From NCBI RefSeq assembly GCF_026262505.1, contig NC_067203.1:19387411-19451410 (forward strand): 64,000 bases of DNA, read 5' to 3'. Below the pieces are notes generated by a model, which was not told the origin of the DNA, did not search any database, and saw nothing but the letters and a program-made list of their open reading frames with translations. Position numbers and translations under genes: made by a program. The stretch comes from Trichomonas vaginalis G3 (lineage: Eukaryota; Parabasalia; Trichomonadida; Trichomonadidae). Positions within the stretch are counted from its first letter, which is position 1; each line of letters opens with the position of its first letter. Of this stretch, positions 1-9,354 are shown piece by piece.

Positions 1-93
1 GACATCTGTTATTTGATTTTTGAGTGAACTCAAATTCATTTGACTTTGAGGGTTATAAGCTGTTCCGTCTGCAGCTCCACCATAGCCTGCCAT
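1..93 (-). CDS. Hypothetical small Polinton protein, partial
   Basis: An ATG at 93 opens a minus-strand frame that runs off the window edge after 31 codons. The start is glycine/alanine rich (MAGYGGAADGTAYNPQ) and is not recognised. It lies 100 bp downstream of another small minus-strand frame of the same element, so both may be structural genes transcribed away from the element end. Function unknown. Confidence 0.35.
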   Translation of the reverse strand, partial: MAGYGGAADGTAYNPQSQMNLSSLKNQITDV

Positions 94-192
94 TTTCGCT
101 AAAAAGTGCCGCTCTTAAACCTCCACTCTGTGCACCAATAACTCGGTTTTAAAAGCATAGGGTTGCTTGACATTTGTTGCAACATAGTGGGG

Positions 193-297
193 TCATATAA
201 TTTGTTGTTGCAACTGTTGTTGTGGTGTCAGTTTTACTATGGGATGTTTCAATGCTCTCTTCCTCTTACGTATATTCTTACGTAGCTTACGTGGCAT
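193..297 (-). CDS. Small basic protein of the left-edge Polinton
   Basis: A 34-residue frame beginning MPRKLRKNIRKRKRALKH, with a Q-rich tail. The arginine/lysine-rich first half resembles the small nucleic-acid-binding or core-type proteins many DNA viruses carry, but no family can be named. It is preceded by an A/T-rich stretch and lies close to the element terminus. It is too short for a firm call. Confidence 0.35.
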   Translation of the reverse strand: MPRKLRKNIRKRKRALKHPIVKLTPQQQLQQQII

Positions 298-860
298 TTT
301 AAGTGAAGTAAAAAACGGTTTTTAACAGATGTTTATATGACACTTTTTGTTCAGCACAAAAAACTACTCGGTCAAAGTGTTGTCAGTTTTGTAAAATAAC
401 CGTCCTATCTCATTCTATAAGGGGGAAAGTCTTCTCAAAGTATACTTCCTTGGAACGCCCGTAACTTTTCCTGTAGCGACGATAGACCCTTACTTGTCCG
501 GACAAAGTTATACTAAACATCTTCAGGGCTAGAGGGCACGAAGTGCCTGGAGGCCCCACTACCTTTTTTTTTTTTTTTTTTATATTTCTATAAATCTTCG
601 GTACTATAAAGATTTCTATAAAGTTTCGTTTTAACTTAGTGATATAACAAATGGAGCATCTCATTATATATTTTGTAAACAATCTGCTCATTAAAACCAT
701 GTTCTATGGAATATTATTTCAGATTGCATTTTATATTTTTTTTAATTTACCGAATATGTGCATATTTCAATTGCATGTAAACAGTGTATTCATAGCATAT
801 TAAGCTAATAATAAATTATTTTTGTATTTTACGATTTTTGAGTAAACAAGATATTTTACG
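298..860. other. Gene-free stretch: Polinton end and junction
   Basis: Holds the last 280 bases of the left-edge Polinton, including the terminal repeat at 511-562 and the T run at 563-580. A plain AT-rich spacer follows up to the end of the RSPH9 gene. The open minus-strand frame at 410-700 crosses the element boundary and the T run, so it is not considered a gene. Confidence 0.6.
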
Positions 861-1772
861 TTACTCTGCAGCGAATAAGTAGTCAGTATTACGTTGGCCA
901 TCACCAAGATAAACAGTGCCCCATCTGCTTCCTTTGCAGATAAATACAAGGCCTGGCCAAACTTTTGAATTAATTCTAACAGTTCCAGTGTGTGGATCCT
1001 GAGATATCTTCCATCCACTAGGTGGAAGGTCTTCTGATAATGGAGGCATTGTATCTATAATTCCGTTAGCTCTTTGAGATTCGCCACGAATATCCTTATC
1101 AAGGCGACAAAAGTCGAAAAGAGTTGAATCGGGAACAACGCCCTTGAATAATGGATTGGACTTAACTTCTTTTGTAGATTTCCAAAGAAGAGCATCTTGT
1201 GGGAAGATAAGACCGCGCTTGTCAATAAGATATACAAGAACAGCAAGACGCTGGTCTTCTGCGATCTGAGCATCTTCGTATTCTGGTAATTCTTCTTCCT
1301 CCTCCTTTTCTTCTTCTTCATTTTCTGGCTCCTCTTCTTTCTGTTCTTCTTCCTCTTCCTCTTCTTCTTGACGTGGCTTTGGAGGAACTAAAGGCTGAAG
1401 ATCTTTAAATGCCTCTGTTTTCCTTGGATGACGGACTGTTGTCTTTAAAAGTGGCTGGCCTTTAAGCGGTCCACGTATGTTTGTTACATGAGAAATAAGT
1501 TTGTCTGTAACGAGTGGAAGACCGAACCAGCAAACGCCATCGAGAGAAGCATAAGCTGTACGTTTTCCAAGAAGTCCGCCTGTATAACAAACAATGATGA
1601 GATAATTGCGCTCTGTTCCCTTGACTTTGCCCCAGAAATGAACGGTATCATGATTTGCTTTTTCACAGAGCATAGAAACAGATGCCTTCATTGCAACGAT
1701 TTCGGCTTTAGTTGGGGCAATGCCAACGCCCTCAAATTCAGTGGAAAGATCATTAAGCCACTTGAAATCCAT
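861..1772 (-). CDS. RSPH9: Radial spoke head protein 9 homologue
   Basis: Encodes 303 residues. The family hallmarks are in order: an N-terminal segment with HFWGKV at about 45-50 (RSPH9 proteins have a FWG motif here), and a C-terminal block with VWPGLVF near 271-277, followed by GTVYLGDGQRNTDYLF, matching the conserved end of RSPH9. Family members are about 270-300 residues. RSPH9 is part of the radial spoke head that links the central pair to the outer doublets and regulates dynein in motile flagella, fitting a flagellate. Unusual is an almost uninterrupted Glu tract at about 136-161, inserted between the two conserved halves. Another minus-strand gene lies 294 bp upstream. No clear initiator element was seen before the ATG. 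Confidence 0.85.
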   Translation of the reverse strand: MDFKWLNDLSTEFEGVGIAPTKAEIVAMKASVSMLCEKANHDTVHFWGKVKGTERNYLIIVCYTGGLLGKRTAYASLDGVCWFGLPLVTDKLISHVTNIRGPLKGQPLLKTTVRHPRKTEAFKDLQPLVPPKPRQEEEEEEEEQKEEEPENEEEEKEEEEELPEYEDAQIAEDQRLAVLVYLIDKRGLIFPQDALLWKSTKEVKSNPLFKGVVPDSTLFDFCRLDKDIRGESQRANGIIDTMPPLSEDLPPSGWKISQDPHTGTVRINSKVWPGLVFICKGSRWGTVYLGDGQRNTDYLFAAE

Positions 1773-2066
1773 ATATCTAAAAAAAATTCTAAATTTTATA
1801 CGTTAATAAGAACGTCACTTTTTTGCAGAAAAAAACAGAAACGATTTTTTGTAACATGAGATTCTTTAAACTTTGCAACATACATCTCTATCATATTACA
1901 ATTAGAAACTTCAAATAAAAACACATTATTTTTTAATAAAAGTTACTGATATCGCATATTTCAAATGAATTCTTTAATGCTACCTTTAATTCAGTAACAA
2001 TTATCATTTTTATGTTAAGCATATATTAAATATAGGGAGAAAATAGTAAGATTAAAACAATATTTC

Positions 2067-3998
2067 TTAATTTTTATTAACAATATTATGAATAATTCTT
2101 AAGAAGCTATCAATAGAGGCAACATACGAAATATCATTTGCTTTCATCACAACTGTTATTCCATTTCCATTCTGAATGAATCTTAATCCAATAAGCTGTC
2201 CATCAGGAGTTGTAACAACGCAGTGCATTTCTCTACCTTCATTAACTAAAGAAACTCCGAAAACCGTTTGTCTTAGAAGGTTTTCCAAATCATTCATTTT
2301 AATTTGCAAAAATAAGCGACTTTCTTGAGTTCCTGCACACGCCATTAAGAAATCTGCGTCGCTAGAAGAGAAAAGCTGGAACATTTGAATATTTATAGGT
2401 TCAATAATTGTGTATTTTGTTTCTCCAGAAAGAGTTGAGAAAACAACACGGAAATTCATTCGTGTATTTGCTGCTTTCTTGGCAATCATTTCGATAGCGA
2501 CTTCTTCTGGCATAGAAAAGTCCGAAATCGGAATAGTTCTCGATCCATCAGCGTGGAAACACTCTGGACATGAAGCAGTGACAGTAATGCCAACAATGGG
2601 CTCTTTGAGTTTCCGTTTTGCAGCAATTGTCAAGACAACTAAAGCAGAATATTGATTATAAACGTGAATCTCGTTATTTTGAATTGTAAACATATCAGGA
2701 ACGAATTCAATATCTTTTGGTTCAATTTTTTCATTGATATCTTTGACTTCTGGCATATTTGACAATTTTTCTTTTGCAAATATTGAAGCCAAGGCTTTCC
2801 CTTCTTTTAATGGAGTAGAAAGTAATTTACACATATCATTATCTTCTTTGTCGATGTTATAAATAGCAGGAACTGAATAAAATGGCTCAAATTTAATGGA
2901 TGCTTTAATAAATGCTTTTCTCGAAGGATATTGGGCCATAAAGCAGATCAAAGTATTTTTGGTAGCTTCATTTTGATGCTTGAATAAGTTATACCAATGC
3001 GCATCAAGAGCTTGAGAACTTGGATAAAATTTTTGGAAAAAAGAAACAACATCTTGAGGAGGGAATCGGAGTGATAAGTTAAATATTGATTTAACAAGTG
3101 TGGATTCGGATGAATGGCTTGAGAAATTGGAAAGAATTTGAGATCCAAGAATTGTATCAATTGTTGGAGGTAAAAGTTGGCTTTTAAGGGAAATAGTTGA
3201 TACAGAATCAGTTTCATGGATGAGTTCTTCAGCAGAAAAGTTGAATTCTTGGGAAGATCTTTCGATTACAGTAGAAAGACCAAATGATGACATTGGATTC
3301 TCCAAAATCGACAAGGCTTGAGATTTATTTATTGATTTGTGCTCTAGAAAATTATTTAATTGAATCGGATCATTTGGAATTGTATTTTCTGGATAAAAGA
3401 TTTTTGGAGTAAAAACAAGTTTCTCAAAAGGATTCAATGCGTAAAATCTTTGATTTACAAATGAGTCGAGCATTGGATTATCAGGGTTATTCGATTGAAG
3501 AATTGGCGGAATAAAAGTTTGAGTTGGGATGTCATTAGCTATCTGAAATAGCTCATTATCTTTTATTTTCATTAGTTCGGGATGTGCTTTTTGTATTTCA
3601 AACAAACAATTTGAAGCAATTATTCTTAAATGAAGAGGCATTGACTTATCTTTGAGTGTGCTAATGATTTTATTCATAAATCCATTGAAAGATGCAAGTT
3701 GAATTGGGACTTGAAGAAATAATTTAGTAAGTGATGTAATTCCAATAATTTTTGATGATAAGTGCTCAGAATCTATTAAGTTATAGCATAACGAAGAGAT
3801 TCTATTAAAGAATCCATCGCAGTTTTGAAAAAATGAGTAATTTTCTACGATTTCATTAACAGAATTTTCTTTGTGAATGATTTCTAAATATTTATATTGA
3901 TCCTCGATTGAGTGAAGTATTTGTTCTGATGATTGAGATGGAATCTTGCATCCAGATAAAGACGAAAAAATATCATATAAAATATCTTTGGATAACAT
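2067..3998 (-). CDS. Large protein, possibly adaptin/AP-5 beta-like
   Basis: The frame is open from 4166, but the ATG at 3998 is preferred: a near-ideal trichomonad initiator (TCATTTTTCTATA) ends directly before it, giving 643 residues. The N-terminal two thirds is predicted mostly helical (solenoid-like, short Leu-rich helices). The C-terminal third, from about residue 440, is beta-rich (for example VYNQYSALVVLTIAAKRK, then a second globular block), like the ear/appendage of large adaptor subunits. This order suggests a vesicle coat adaptor such as AP5B1, but no diagnostic motif was seen and the call is weak. It could be another HEAT-repeat trafficking protein. It is head-to-head with the gene at 4200, about 200 bp apart, so they may share a promoter region. 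Confidence 0.75.
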   Translation of the reverse strand: MLSKDILYDIFSSLSGCKIPSQSSEQILHSIEDQYKYLEIIHKENSVNEIVENYSFFQNCDGFFNRISSLCYNLIDSEHLSSKIIGITSLTKLFLQVPIQLASFNGFMNKIISTLKDKSMPLHLRIIASNCLFEIQKAHPELMKIKDNELFQIANDIPTQTFIPPILQSNNPDNPMLDSFVNQRFYALNPFEKLVFTPKIFYPENTIPNDPIQLNNFLEHKSINKSQALSILENPMSSFGLSTVIERSSQEFNFSAEELIHETDSVSTISLKSQLLPPTIDTILGSQILSNFSSHSSESTLVKSIFNLSLRFPPQDVVSFFQKFYPSSQALDAHWYNLFKHQNEATKNTLICFMAQYPSRKAFIKASIKFEPFYSVPAIYNIDKEDNDMCKLLSTPLKEGKALASIFAKEKLSNMPEVKDINEKIEPKDIEFVPDMFTIQNNEIHVYNQYSALVVLTIAAKRKLKEPIVGITVTASCPECFHADGSRTIPISDFSMPEEVAIEMIAKKAANTRMNFRVVFSTLSGETKYTIIEPINIQMFQLFSSSDADFLMACAGTQESRLFLQIKMNDLENLLRQTVFGVSLVNEGREMHCVVTTPDGQLIGLRFIQNGNGITVVMKANDISYVASIDSFLRIIHNIVNKN

Positions 3999-4011
3999 TA
4001 TAGAAAAATGA
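3999..4011 (-). promoter_or_regulatory. Initiator (Inr) element
   Basis: On the minus strand reads TCATTTTTCTATA directly before the ATG at 3998. It matches the trichomonad Inr consensus (TCA followed by Y and a T-rich stretch), the known core promoter placed within about 20 bases of start codons. It decides the start of the downstream gene over the longer open frame. Confidence 0.75.
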
Positions 4012-4199
4012 GCATAATTATATTTCACACATTTCCAGGAGCTTAACTCTAAATCCAAAGGTTTGTTTTCCAAAAATGTTATGTAAAGTTTCAGATAATT
4101 CTGACATAATAAAGCTATGAAAATTGAAAACCTTTTTCTGAAAAAGATGATAATAATACTAGGCATACAGTCTTGTTAAATATGAAATCTTTTATTTGA

Positions 4200-6413
4200 A
4201 TGACACTTTTTACAATCTCAGAAATTAAATATATGTCCGAATCGAAATTCCATGATGATGTGGTAAGTTATGTTCGGCAATTCAACAATGAAAAAAGCTT
4301 AATTTCCCCCTTGAAGTCCATTAACTCCAAATCTTTGGCCGAACTCAAAGATCGTTCAACTGAGCTGTCAATTTCCTTATTTTCAATGTGTCGCCTTCAC
4401 TACATGTCCATGACTCGAAGTATATTCACGTTGGAAGAAATGTGCATACCATTAAGGGATATTAAACCGATGTCAATCACACAATCACTAAAGGTCTTCA
4501 AAAGACCAAATCACAAAGACCGCTTTGCTTATCTGATATACTACTCCACGTATCATCCAACCATTTTCGCTCAAATTCTTTATTACGTATTTAGCTATTG
4601 TTCTTCGCATCAGAACTCAATTCTATCAAAGGATGATATATTCTATTTCATATACAGTACATTTCCAGCAATTTACGGCTTTTTCTTAACGAAAACAGAT
4701 AGATCAAATTCAATTGAAGTTGTTTTAGACATATTAAAGCTTCATTTCTATGTACAAGGAAAGAGCATCAAAGAGAACAACTTTTTCATAATGGATTTCG
4801 TATTTTCAATCTTTTTGGCTACAAATCCAATTAAATTTTACGAAAACTCAATTCAACCATTATTAGAGATCTTTACAACCGATGTAATCGAAAAGCAGTA
4901 CAAATACATGCCAACAAAAGAAGGCGGAGTTGAGAGAACTCAATATTGGATGAAAACTTCAGAATTTTGCATAAATTGTTTTAATAGGATGATGGAATGT
5001 GCTCCTCTTCTTCCTACAGCTACAAGGCAGCTTATTACAGCTCTCTGGACCTTCGAAAGCGGAGATAGAATTTTCTGGCGAAAATTCATCCTCGATACCA
5101 TTATTTGCAAGTTCATACATCGTTTCCATCTTGTAACCAATGTCACTCTTGCATTAAATATACAGACTTGCATTCATAAAATGGCTGCAGAGAAATTTGA
5201 TTTAATTGACAAGATGATTGAGAAGTTTTGCATCACTCCCGGTGAAAACATCATCTCTGACGGCATATCAGAAGCCGCAGAGATAGCAGAGCGTTCAATT
5301 ATCGTTGCTCCTCGAGATTTAACTTTACTTTTCTCAACAATCCAGAAATTTACCACTGTTGCGTCAGGACCACTCTTAGGACCTCTCTCTGATGCATTCG
5401 CCGGCCTCGAATCCCCAACAATCGCTGACGATTCCCAATATCTCTTAATAAGACCGTGGAAAGCGGAAACCATCACTGATTCCCTGGAGATTCTGAAGAC
5501 ATTCGGCTTCGACGAGTTCGTTGACATCGTAAACTCTTTGGATTTGTCAAAACTTCCGTTTAATAATTCGGAAGATCTCTCGAAAATGGTCACTCAGCTT
5601 ACATCATCATACACTACGCCGTTGCAACAGCTGAGAATTGACATTAATTCGAGAAAAATCCAAAATTTCAACGATGCGATTATGAATGCATTGAAGAACT
5701 GCAAAACCATGAAAGATCTTGGCTCTTCAGCATCGACAGCACTTTATTTCATGGGGGATTCGCTTGAAAAGAGCTTTTGCCAGAAGAAATCTTTATCATC
5801 GGCATTTATTAAAGAGAAAGTTCTTCCAGCTTTGATAGAGAAGTATCCAACGGACTTCCTCTACAACGATGAGAACATTTTCACGCCAATGTCTTCTTAT
5901 TCCAAATTAATTGAAAATGTCAAAAACAGAGTCCAATCTCTTAACCTTCCAGACTCAAACGGCCTCCTCCTGAGACATCATTTCTTCCTCGATCTCCTCG
6001 ATAGGATTGATTTCAAGTTCGGATTCCAACTTATGCCGAACACAAACAACAGATCTTTCACTTTTGCGAAGTACTGCCAGGAGAACAGACAATGTACATC
6101 CGAATTGGGACCGTACGGAATGGAAATAATAGCAAAAGCTGCAAAAGCATTTCAGGAGATTTCGGTTTATCAGAAACCGAGTAAAAACCTCGCAAATGCT
6201 ATGTACGCGTTAAGAATCATGTCCAGATACGACAACGAGAAGCTAAAGTTCGCAATCGCGTTGTCTGGAAACCCACAAGTTTTTTCTTTCGCGTCCTTCA
6301 TTGGCGGATACCTGAAAACTAATGAAGTCGTTGACCTCGTCCTTGGCGAAGGCAATTTCCCATTGATAAAGAGATTCAGAGTTGCTTTGGTCTCATTTAC
6401 GAATTCAACTTAA
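4200..6413 (+). CDS. Large helical protein, function unknown
   Basis: Encodes 737 residues from the first ATG; a second ATG at 4233 (MSESKFHDD) would give 726 and looks equally likely, as neither has a clear Inr. The protein is predicted almost entirely alpha-helical with no signal peptide, membrane span or low-complexity tract. The region around residues 130-260 (helices with FYFIYSTFP, FFIMDFVFSIF) is compatible with a RasGAP- or VPS9-like helical fold, but no arginine finger or other diagnostic motif could be assigned. It is divergently transcribed from the adaptin-like gene. Codon use matches the other host genes. Recorded as unknown. Confidence 0.8.
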   Translation: MTLFTISEIKYMSESKFHDDVVSYVRQFNNEKSLISPLKSINSKSLAELKDRSTELSISLFSMCRLHYMSMTRSIFTLEEMCIPLRDIKPMSITQSLKVFKRPNHKDRFAYLIYYSTYHPTIFAQILYYVFSYCSSHQNSILSKDDIFYFIYSTFPAIYGFFLTKTDRSNSIEVVLDILKLHFYVQGKSIKENNFFIMDFVFSIFLATNPIKFYENSIQPLLEIFTTDVIEKQYKYMPTKEGGVERTQYWMKTSEFCINCFNRMMECAPLLPTATRQLITALWTFESGDRIFWRKFILDTIICKFIHRFHLVTNVTLALNIQTCIHKMAAEKFDLIDKMIEKFCITPGENIISDGISEAAEIAERSIIVAPRDLTLLFSTIQKFTTVASGPLLGPLSDAFAGLESPTIADDSQYLLIRPWKAETITDSLEILKTFGFDEFVDIVNSLDLSKLPFNNSEDLSKMVTQLTSSYTTPLQQLRIDINSRKIQNFNDAIMNALKNCKTMKDLGSSASTALYFMGDSLEKSFCQKKSLSSAFIKEKVLPALIEKYPTDFLYNDENIFTPMSSYSKLIENVKNRVQSLNLPDSNGLLLRHHFFLDLLDRIDFKFGFQLMPNTNNRSFTFAKYCQENRQCTSELGPYGMEIIAKAAKAFQEISVYQKPSKNLANAMYALRIMSRYDNEKLKFAIALSGNPQVFSFASFIGGYLKTNEVVDLVLGEGNFPLIKRFRVALVSFTNST

Positions 6414-6970
6414 TTATTTGAAATGTTTGTATGTATTTTTATATTTATATTTAATTTAATATTTGTTTTTGTTGATGAAATAAATATCAATTTTAATCAA
6501 TATATCATTATTACAAAATTCTTCTGGTTTATTCGAATATCGTTACATTTCTTCTAAAACAAAACAGAAGAATATGATGGAGATAGAAATGCAATATGTG
6601 AGCAGGAGGAAAAGATTATACTGATTCTATTCCCCAAATGATGATATAATTTAATATAATCATACATTTTTCTTTAGTGATGTCTCTGTAAATATCAATG
6701 AAAAAGGATGAAAATTGAGAAACGGCTCTTCGTTGTGCATCAAATTATAATTGTTAAGAAAATTTTGGAATGTATGTTCTTCATTATATTGCCGGTAAGA
6801 ATATAGTATCATATTTCGTATGCGATAATAATACAAATGATAATGTTCGGAGGATCTCTCTTCATTGTGCAGTAGATAAAAATAATACAGAAGCAACAAT
6901 GCATCTTATTACAAATGGTAGAAGAACTTCATAAATAAATAAATAAATAAAATTATATTATAAAAGTCAT
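6414..6970 (+). pseudogene. Ankyrin-repeat gene remnant
   Basis: No intact gene. On the plus strand between about 6690 and 6935, two ankyrin-type units can still be read in different frames. One has NINEKDENGETALR-like spacing, with the word LRCASNYN around 6720. The other, at 6835-6933, reads DNVRRISLHCAVDKNN then TEATMHLITNG before a stop. Ankyrin proteins form very large families in Trichomonas, so this is probably the broken 3' end of one. The reading frame is interrupted at least once between the units and nothing upstream resembles a start. The remainder is AT-rich spacer. Confidence 0.6.
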
Positions 6971-8323
6971 TTATTCTGGTTTCTCCATCTTGATGAGTTC
7001 CATTACATGCTTTACAGCATCGTGAACTTCTGGTACTCTGTCACCGAATATTTCTATGAGTCTCTTTGGTTCGAGATTTGCAGCGGAGTTTCCGTTTGCC
7101 TTTGATTGTTCATGGGAAAGGATCTGTTCGTTGAAAGTGAATGATGGGTCAACAACTTCCTTGTATATGCGGAGGATGTCGCCGTTTGAGAGTGTTCCGC
7201 GGCAGTTCCAGTTAATTGGGCCGTTGATCTTCTTTTCCATCATTTCAAGGGCCAATGGAACGAGATCTGGAAGCACTGTAACAGATGTCTTGATGCTGTT
7301 GATAACTTTGAAGCGGAGAAGCTTTCCAACGAGAGATGATGTTGTCAACTTGTGATCGAATGGGAAGAGAGCTCTGAGATTCAAGCAATGGTTCTCAAGA
7401 CCTGTATCTTTGAGAAGTTTCTCCTCGAGAACTCTCATCTGGTAGTAATAATTGCAGCCATGATTTGGTTCATCGGTTTCTACGAATCCCTTGGATGTTT
7501 CGGACTCGGAATGGTAGAATCCAGAGGTTCCAATGATTGTGCAATGCAAGCCAATCTTCTTGCAGATTCTGACTGCGGCTAATTGGGCTGTAACGTTGGC
7601 ATCGATGGTTTCTATGTGGTGATCCTCGCACCACTTGGTGTTTGGACGTGTTCCGACACCGGCGGCAATGATTACGGAGACCTTTGGCATGATATGACGT
7701 AATTCATTCTCTAAACCTTCCTGTTGGTTCAAGCGAGAGCGAAGTTGGACCCATGTCTGTCCACGAGCTTCGATTTCGCGAACAAAGGCTGAGCCAATCA
7801 TACCATTGGCGCCCATGATTGCGTAATCAACGTAAAGTGGCTTGTTATCGATATGTGGGGCCTGAACAACTGGGCCTGGGAATTCAAGACCAAGTTCTTC
7901 TGGTTTGAAGTGAGATTCTTCGACGTGTGATGTTGTTTTGACTAAATCGAAGATTGTTGTTTCATCGAGGCTGTAAAATGCATGAATGCACATGCATGGG
8001 ATGCGAATAATCATGCCTGGCTCAACTTCAATGCGGGCACGCTTGGAATGATCGTTGAAGTCAACAAGATAAACCAAGAGTTTGCCACGAATGAGATAGA
8101 GGAGCTCTTCGCCCTTGTGGGCAACTGGGCCGTAAAGTGTATTTTTGCCTGGATAGATGCCGTTGATTTCATCAATGGATGTTGTGTAATCTACTTTAAG
8201 AATGTGGAATGATTCGTAAAGGTTGCCACGGATATCGCCATAGACTGGTGATTTGATAATTTGAGCTCCTGGAACTTCGAGATTTTCGATTTCGAACTGT
8301 TTCATGCAGGTGAACTTAGTCAT
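6971..8323 (-). CDS. Fused RmlC-like epimerase / RmlD-like reductase (rhamnose type)
   Basis: The ATG at 8323 gives 450 residues. Residues about 10-150 form a cupin of the dTDP-4-dehydrorhamnose 3,5-epimerase type (YGPVAHKGEELLYLIRGK at 64-81; a metal-free RmlC-like barrel). Residues about 165-445 form a Rossmann reductase/epimerase with GANGMIG at 171-177. Fusions of these activities (NRS/ER) convert NDP-4-keto-6-deoxyglucose to NDP-L-rhamnose; here the epimerase is at the N terminus. Trichomonas surface lipophosphoglycan is known to contain rhamnose, a likely use. Odd point: the expected catalytic YxxxK reads YYQMR (293-297), so Lys is replaced by Arg. The stop overlaps TAAA, the usual trichomonad poly(A) signal. 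Cytosolic; no signal peptide. Confidence 0.8.
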   Translation of the reverse strand: MTKFTCMKQFEIENLEVPGAQIIKSPVYGDIRGNLYESFHILKVDYTTSIDEINGIYPGKNTLYGPVAHKGEELLYLIRGKLLVYLVDFNDHSKRARIEVEPGMIIRIPCMCIHAFYSLDETTIFDLVKTTSHVEESHFKPEELGLEFPGPVVQAPHIDNKPLYVDYAIMGANGMIGSAFVREIEARGQTWVQLRSRLNQQEGLENELRHIMPKVSVIIAAGVGTRPNTKWCEDHHIETIDANVTAQLAAVRICKKIGLHCTIIGTSGFYHSESETSKGFVETDEPNHGCNYYYQMRVLEEKLLKDTGLENHCLNLRALFPFDHKLTTSSLVGKLLRFKVINSIKTSVTVLPDLVPLALEMMEKKINGPINWNCRGTLSNGDILRIYKEVVDPSFTFNEQILSHEQSKANGNSAANLEPKRLIEIFGDRVPEVHDAVKHVMELIKMEKPE

Positions 8324-8341
8324 TTTCCGAGTAGGTGACAA

Positions 8342-9354
8342 AAGTGCATACTCTTAAACAACCGTCGGATTTCCGGGTGAAATCGTGACACACTTTCGTC
8401 TTTCGTAGGCAGTGGTGGTTGTTACAAAAGGTAACTTCGAATGTAGCGTGAAATCTGCAAAAAAAATTCTGAAATTTGAATGGAGAACACAAAAATTGAA
8501 TAGTTTACGTCAATAAAAAAGAGAAAAATGAAGCCAATGTGTCTCGAACCTAGGACTTAGAGCAGCAATCACAATGTTTATCACATTACACTACATGCAT
8601 CTCTCACCTCAGTGAATGAGATCAACTATATGATAACTTTTTCCCCATTATATTCTTGTGGAAAAGTGACAAATAGCAACTTTGACCCTCTCTCGTCATT
8701 TTCCAATGAACAAAAAAAACTACTCACTTTTCGGATTTTTTTTTCTCATCGAACTATAGCATGACTTTTTATCTATATGGTTGTATGTTGATATGTAAAA
8801 AAGCGTGTATTTTTTGACGTTTTGAATTGAATCATCAAATAAGAATATTTGGATAGCATACAATGCATATATTTAATAAATACTCTAGGAGGATTCTCAA
8901 ATATCTAAAGAAAATTCCAAACAGAAGACATTTCCATAAAAAATACAAAGATTAATCATTATTTCGAATTATTTATATCTTTTCTTGGTCTTAATAATTT
9001 TCATTTTCAGTGTAGTTCTTCATCTCTCAATCGTTTTGAAAAGATTAGTTACTTCCTTCAATTTTTGAAACAAGTCATCTTTTGGTACGGCATGAATATT
9101 AACACAAGTTCGATTATATCAAAAGATTCTGCTATATACTGATGCCTTCACATACATATTATATCTCACGTGTAACAGTTTTAAAAGTGCGTATACCACA
9201 CAGTTATGATTTTAATCCAAATTTCAGACAGCAGACGCAAGGCGTCATTAAAAATCAATTTTAAACAACATAATTGAAATGAACTTAAAGTTTCAAATAT
9301 ATTATTTTAGAGAGATCGATAAATCAAAGCTAATTTCAAATATTGGGATTTTAT
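8342..9354. other. Intergenic stretch with a tRNA-like scrap
   Basis: About 1 kb without a convincing frame. On the minus strand, 8532-8605 carries a B-box-like GGTTCGAGAC and an A-box-like TAGTGTAATG about 45 bases before it, but T-stem and acceptor stem do not pair. At best it is a decayed tRNA-derived piece. The rest is AT-rich with short homopolymer runs. No repeats or promoters were recognised. Confidence 0.5.

Larger units (their letters stand above)
1..580. mobile_element. End of a Polinton/Maverick (partial, left edge)
   Basis: The stretch 511-562, followed by an 18-base T run, is the reverse complement of the terminal sequence at 56171-56225 in the right-edge Polinton (52 of 55 bases agree by eye). 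The repeat contains a small hairpin, AGGCAC-TTC-GTGCCT. Two short minus-strand frames lie inside it. The element continues left of the window, so its length, core genes and target duplication cannot be seen. Assignment to Polinton rests on the shared terminus with the better-populated right-edge element. It is a fossil fragment here and its state cannot be judged. Confidence 0.7.

Noticed and set aside
410-700. Open minus-strand frame of 96 codons
   Set aside because: It spans the Polinton boundary and the T run (poly-Lys) and has no protein features.
5174-5593. 139-codon minus-strand frame
   Set aside because: Opposite strand of the 737-residue gene; no start signal and no domain.
8532-8605. 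Possible tRNA gene on the minus strand
   Set aside because: Box-like motifs are present but T stem and acceptor stem do not pair, so it is not called as a gene.
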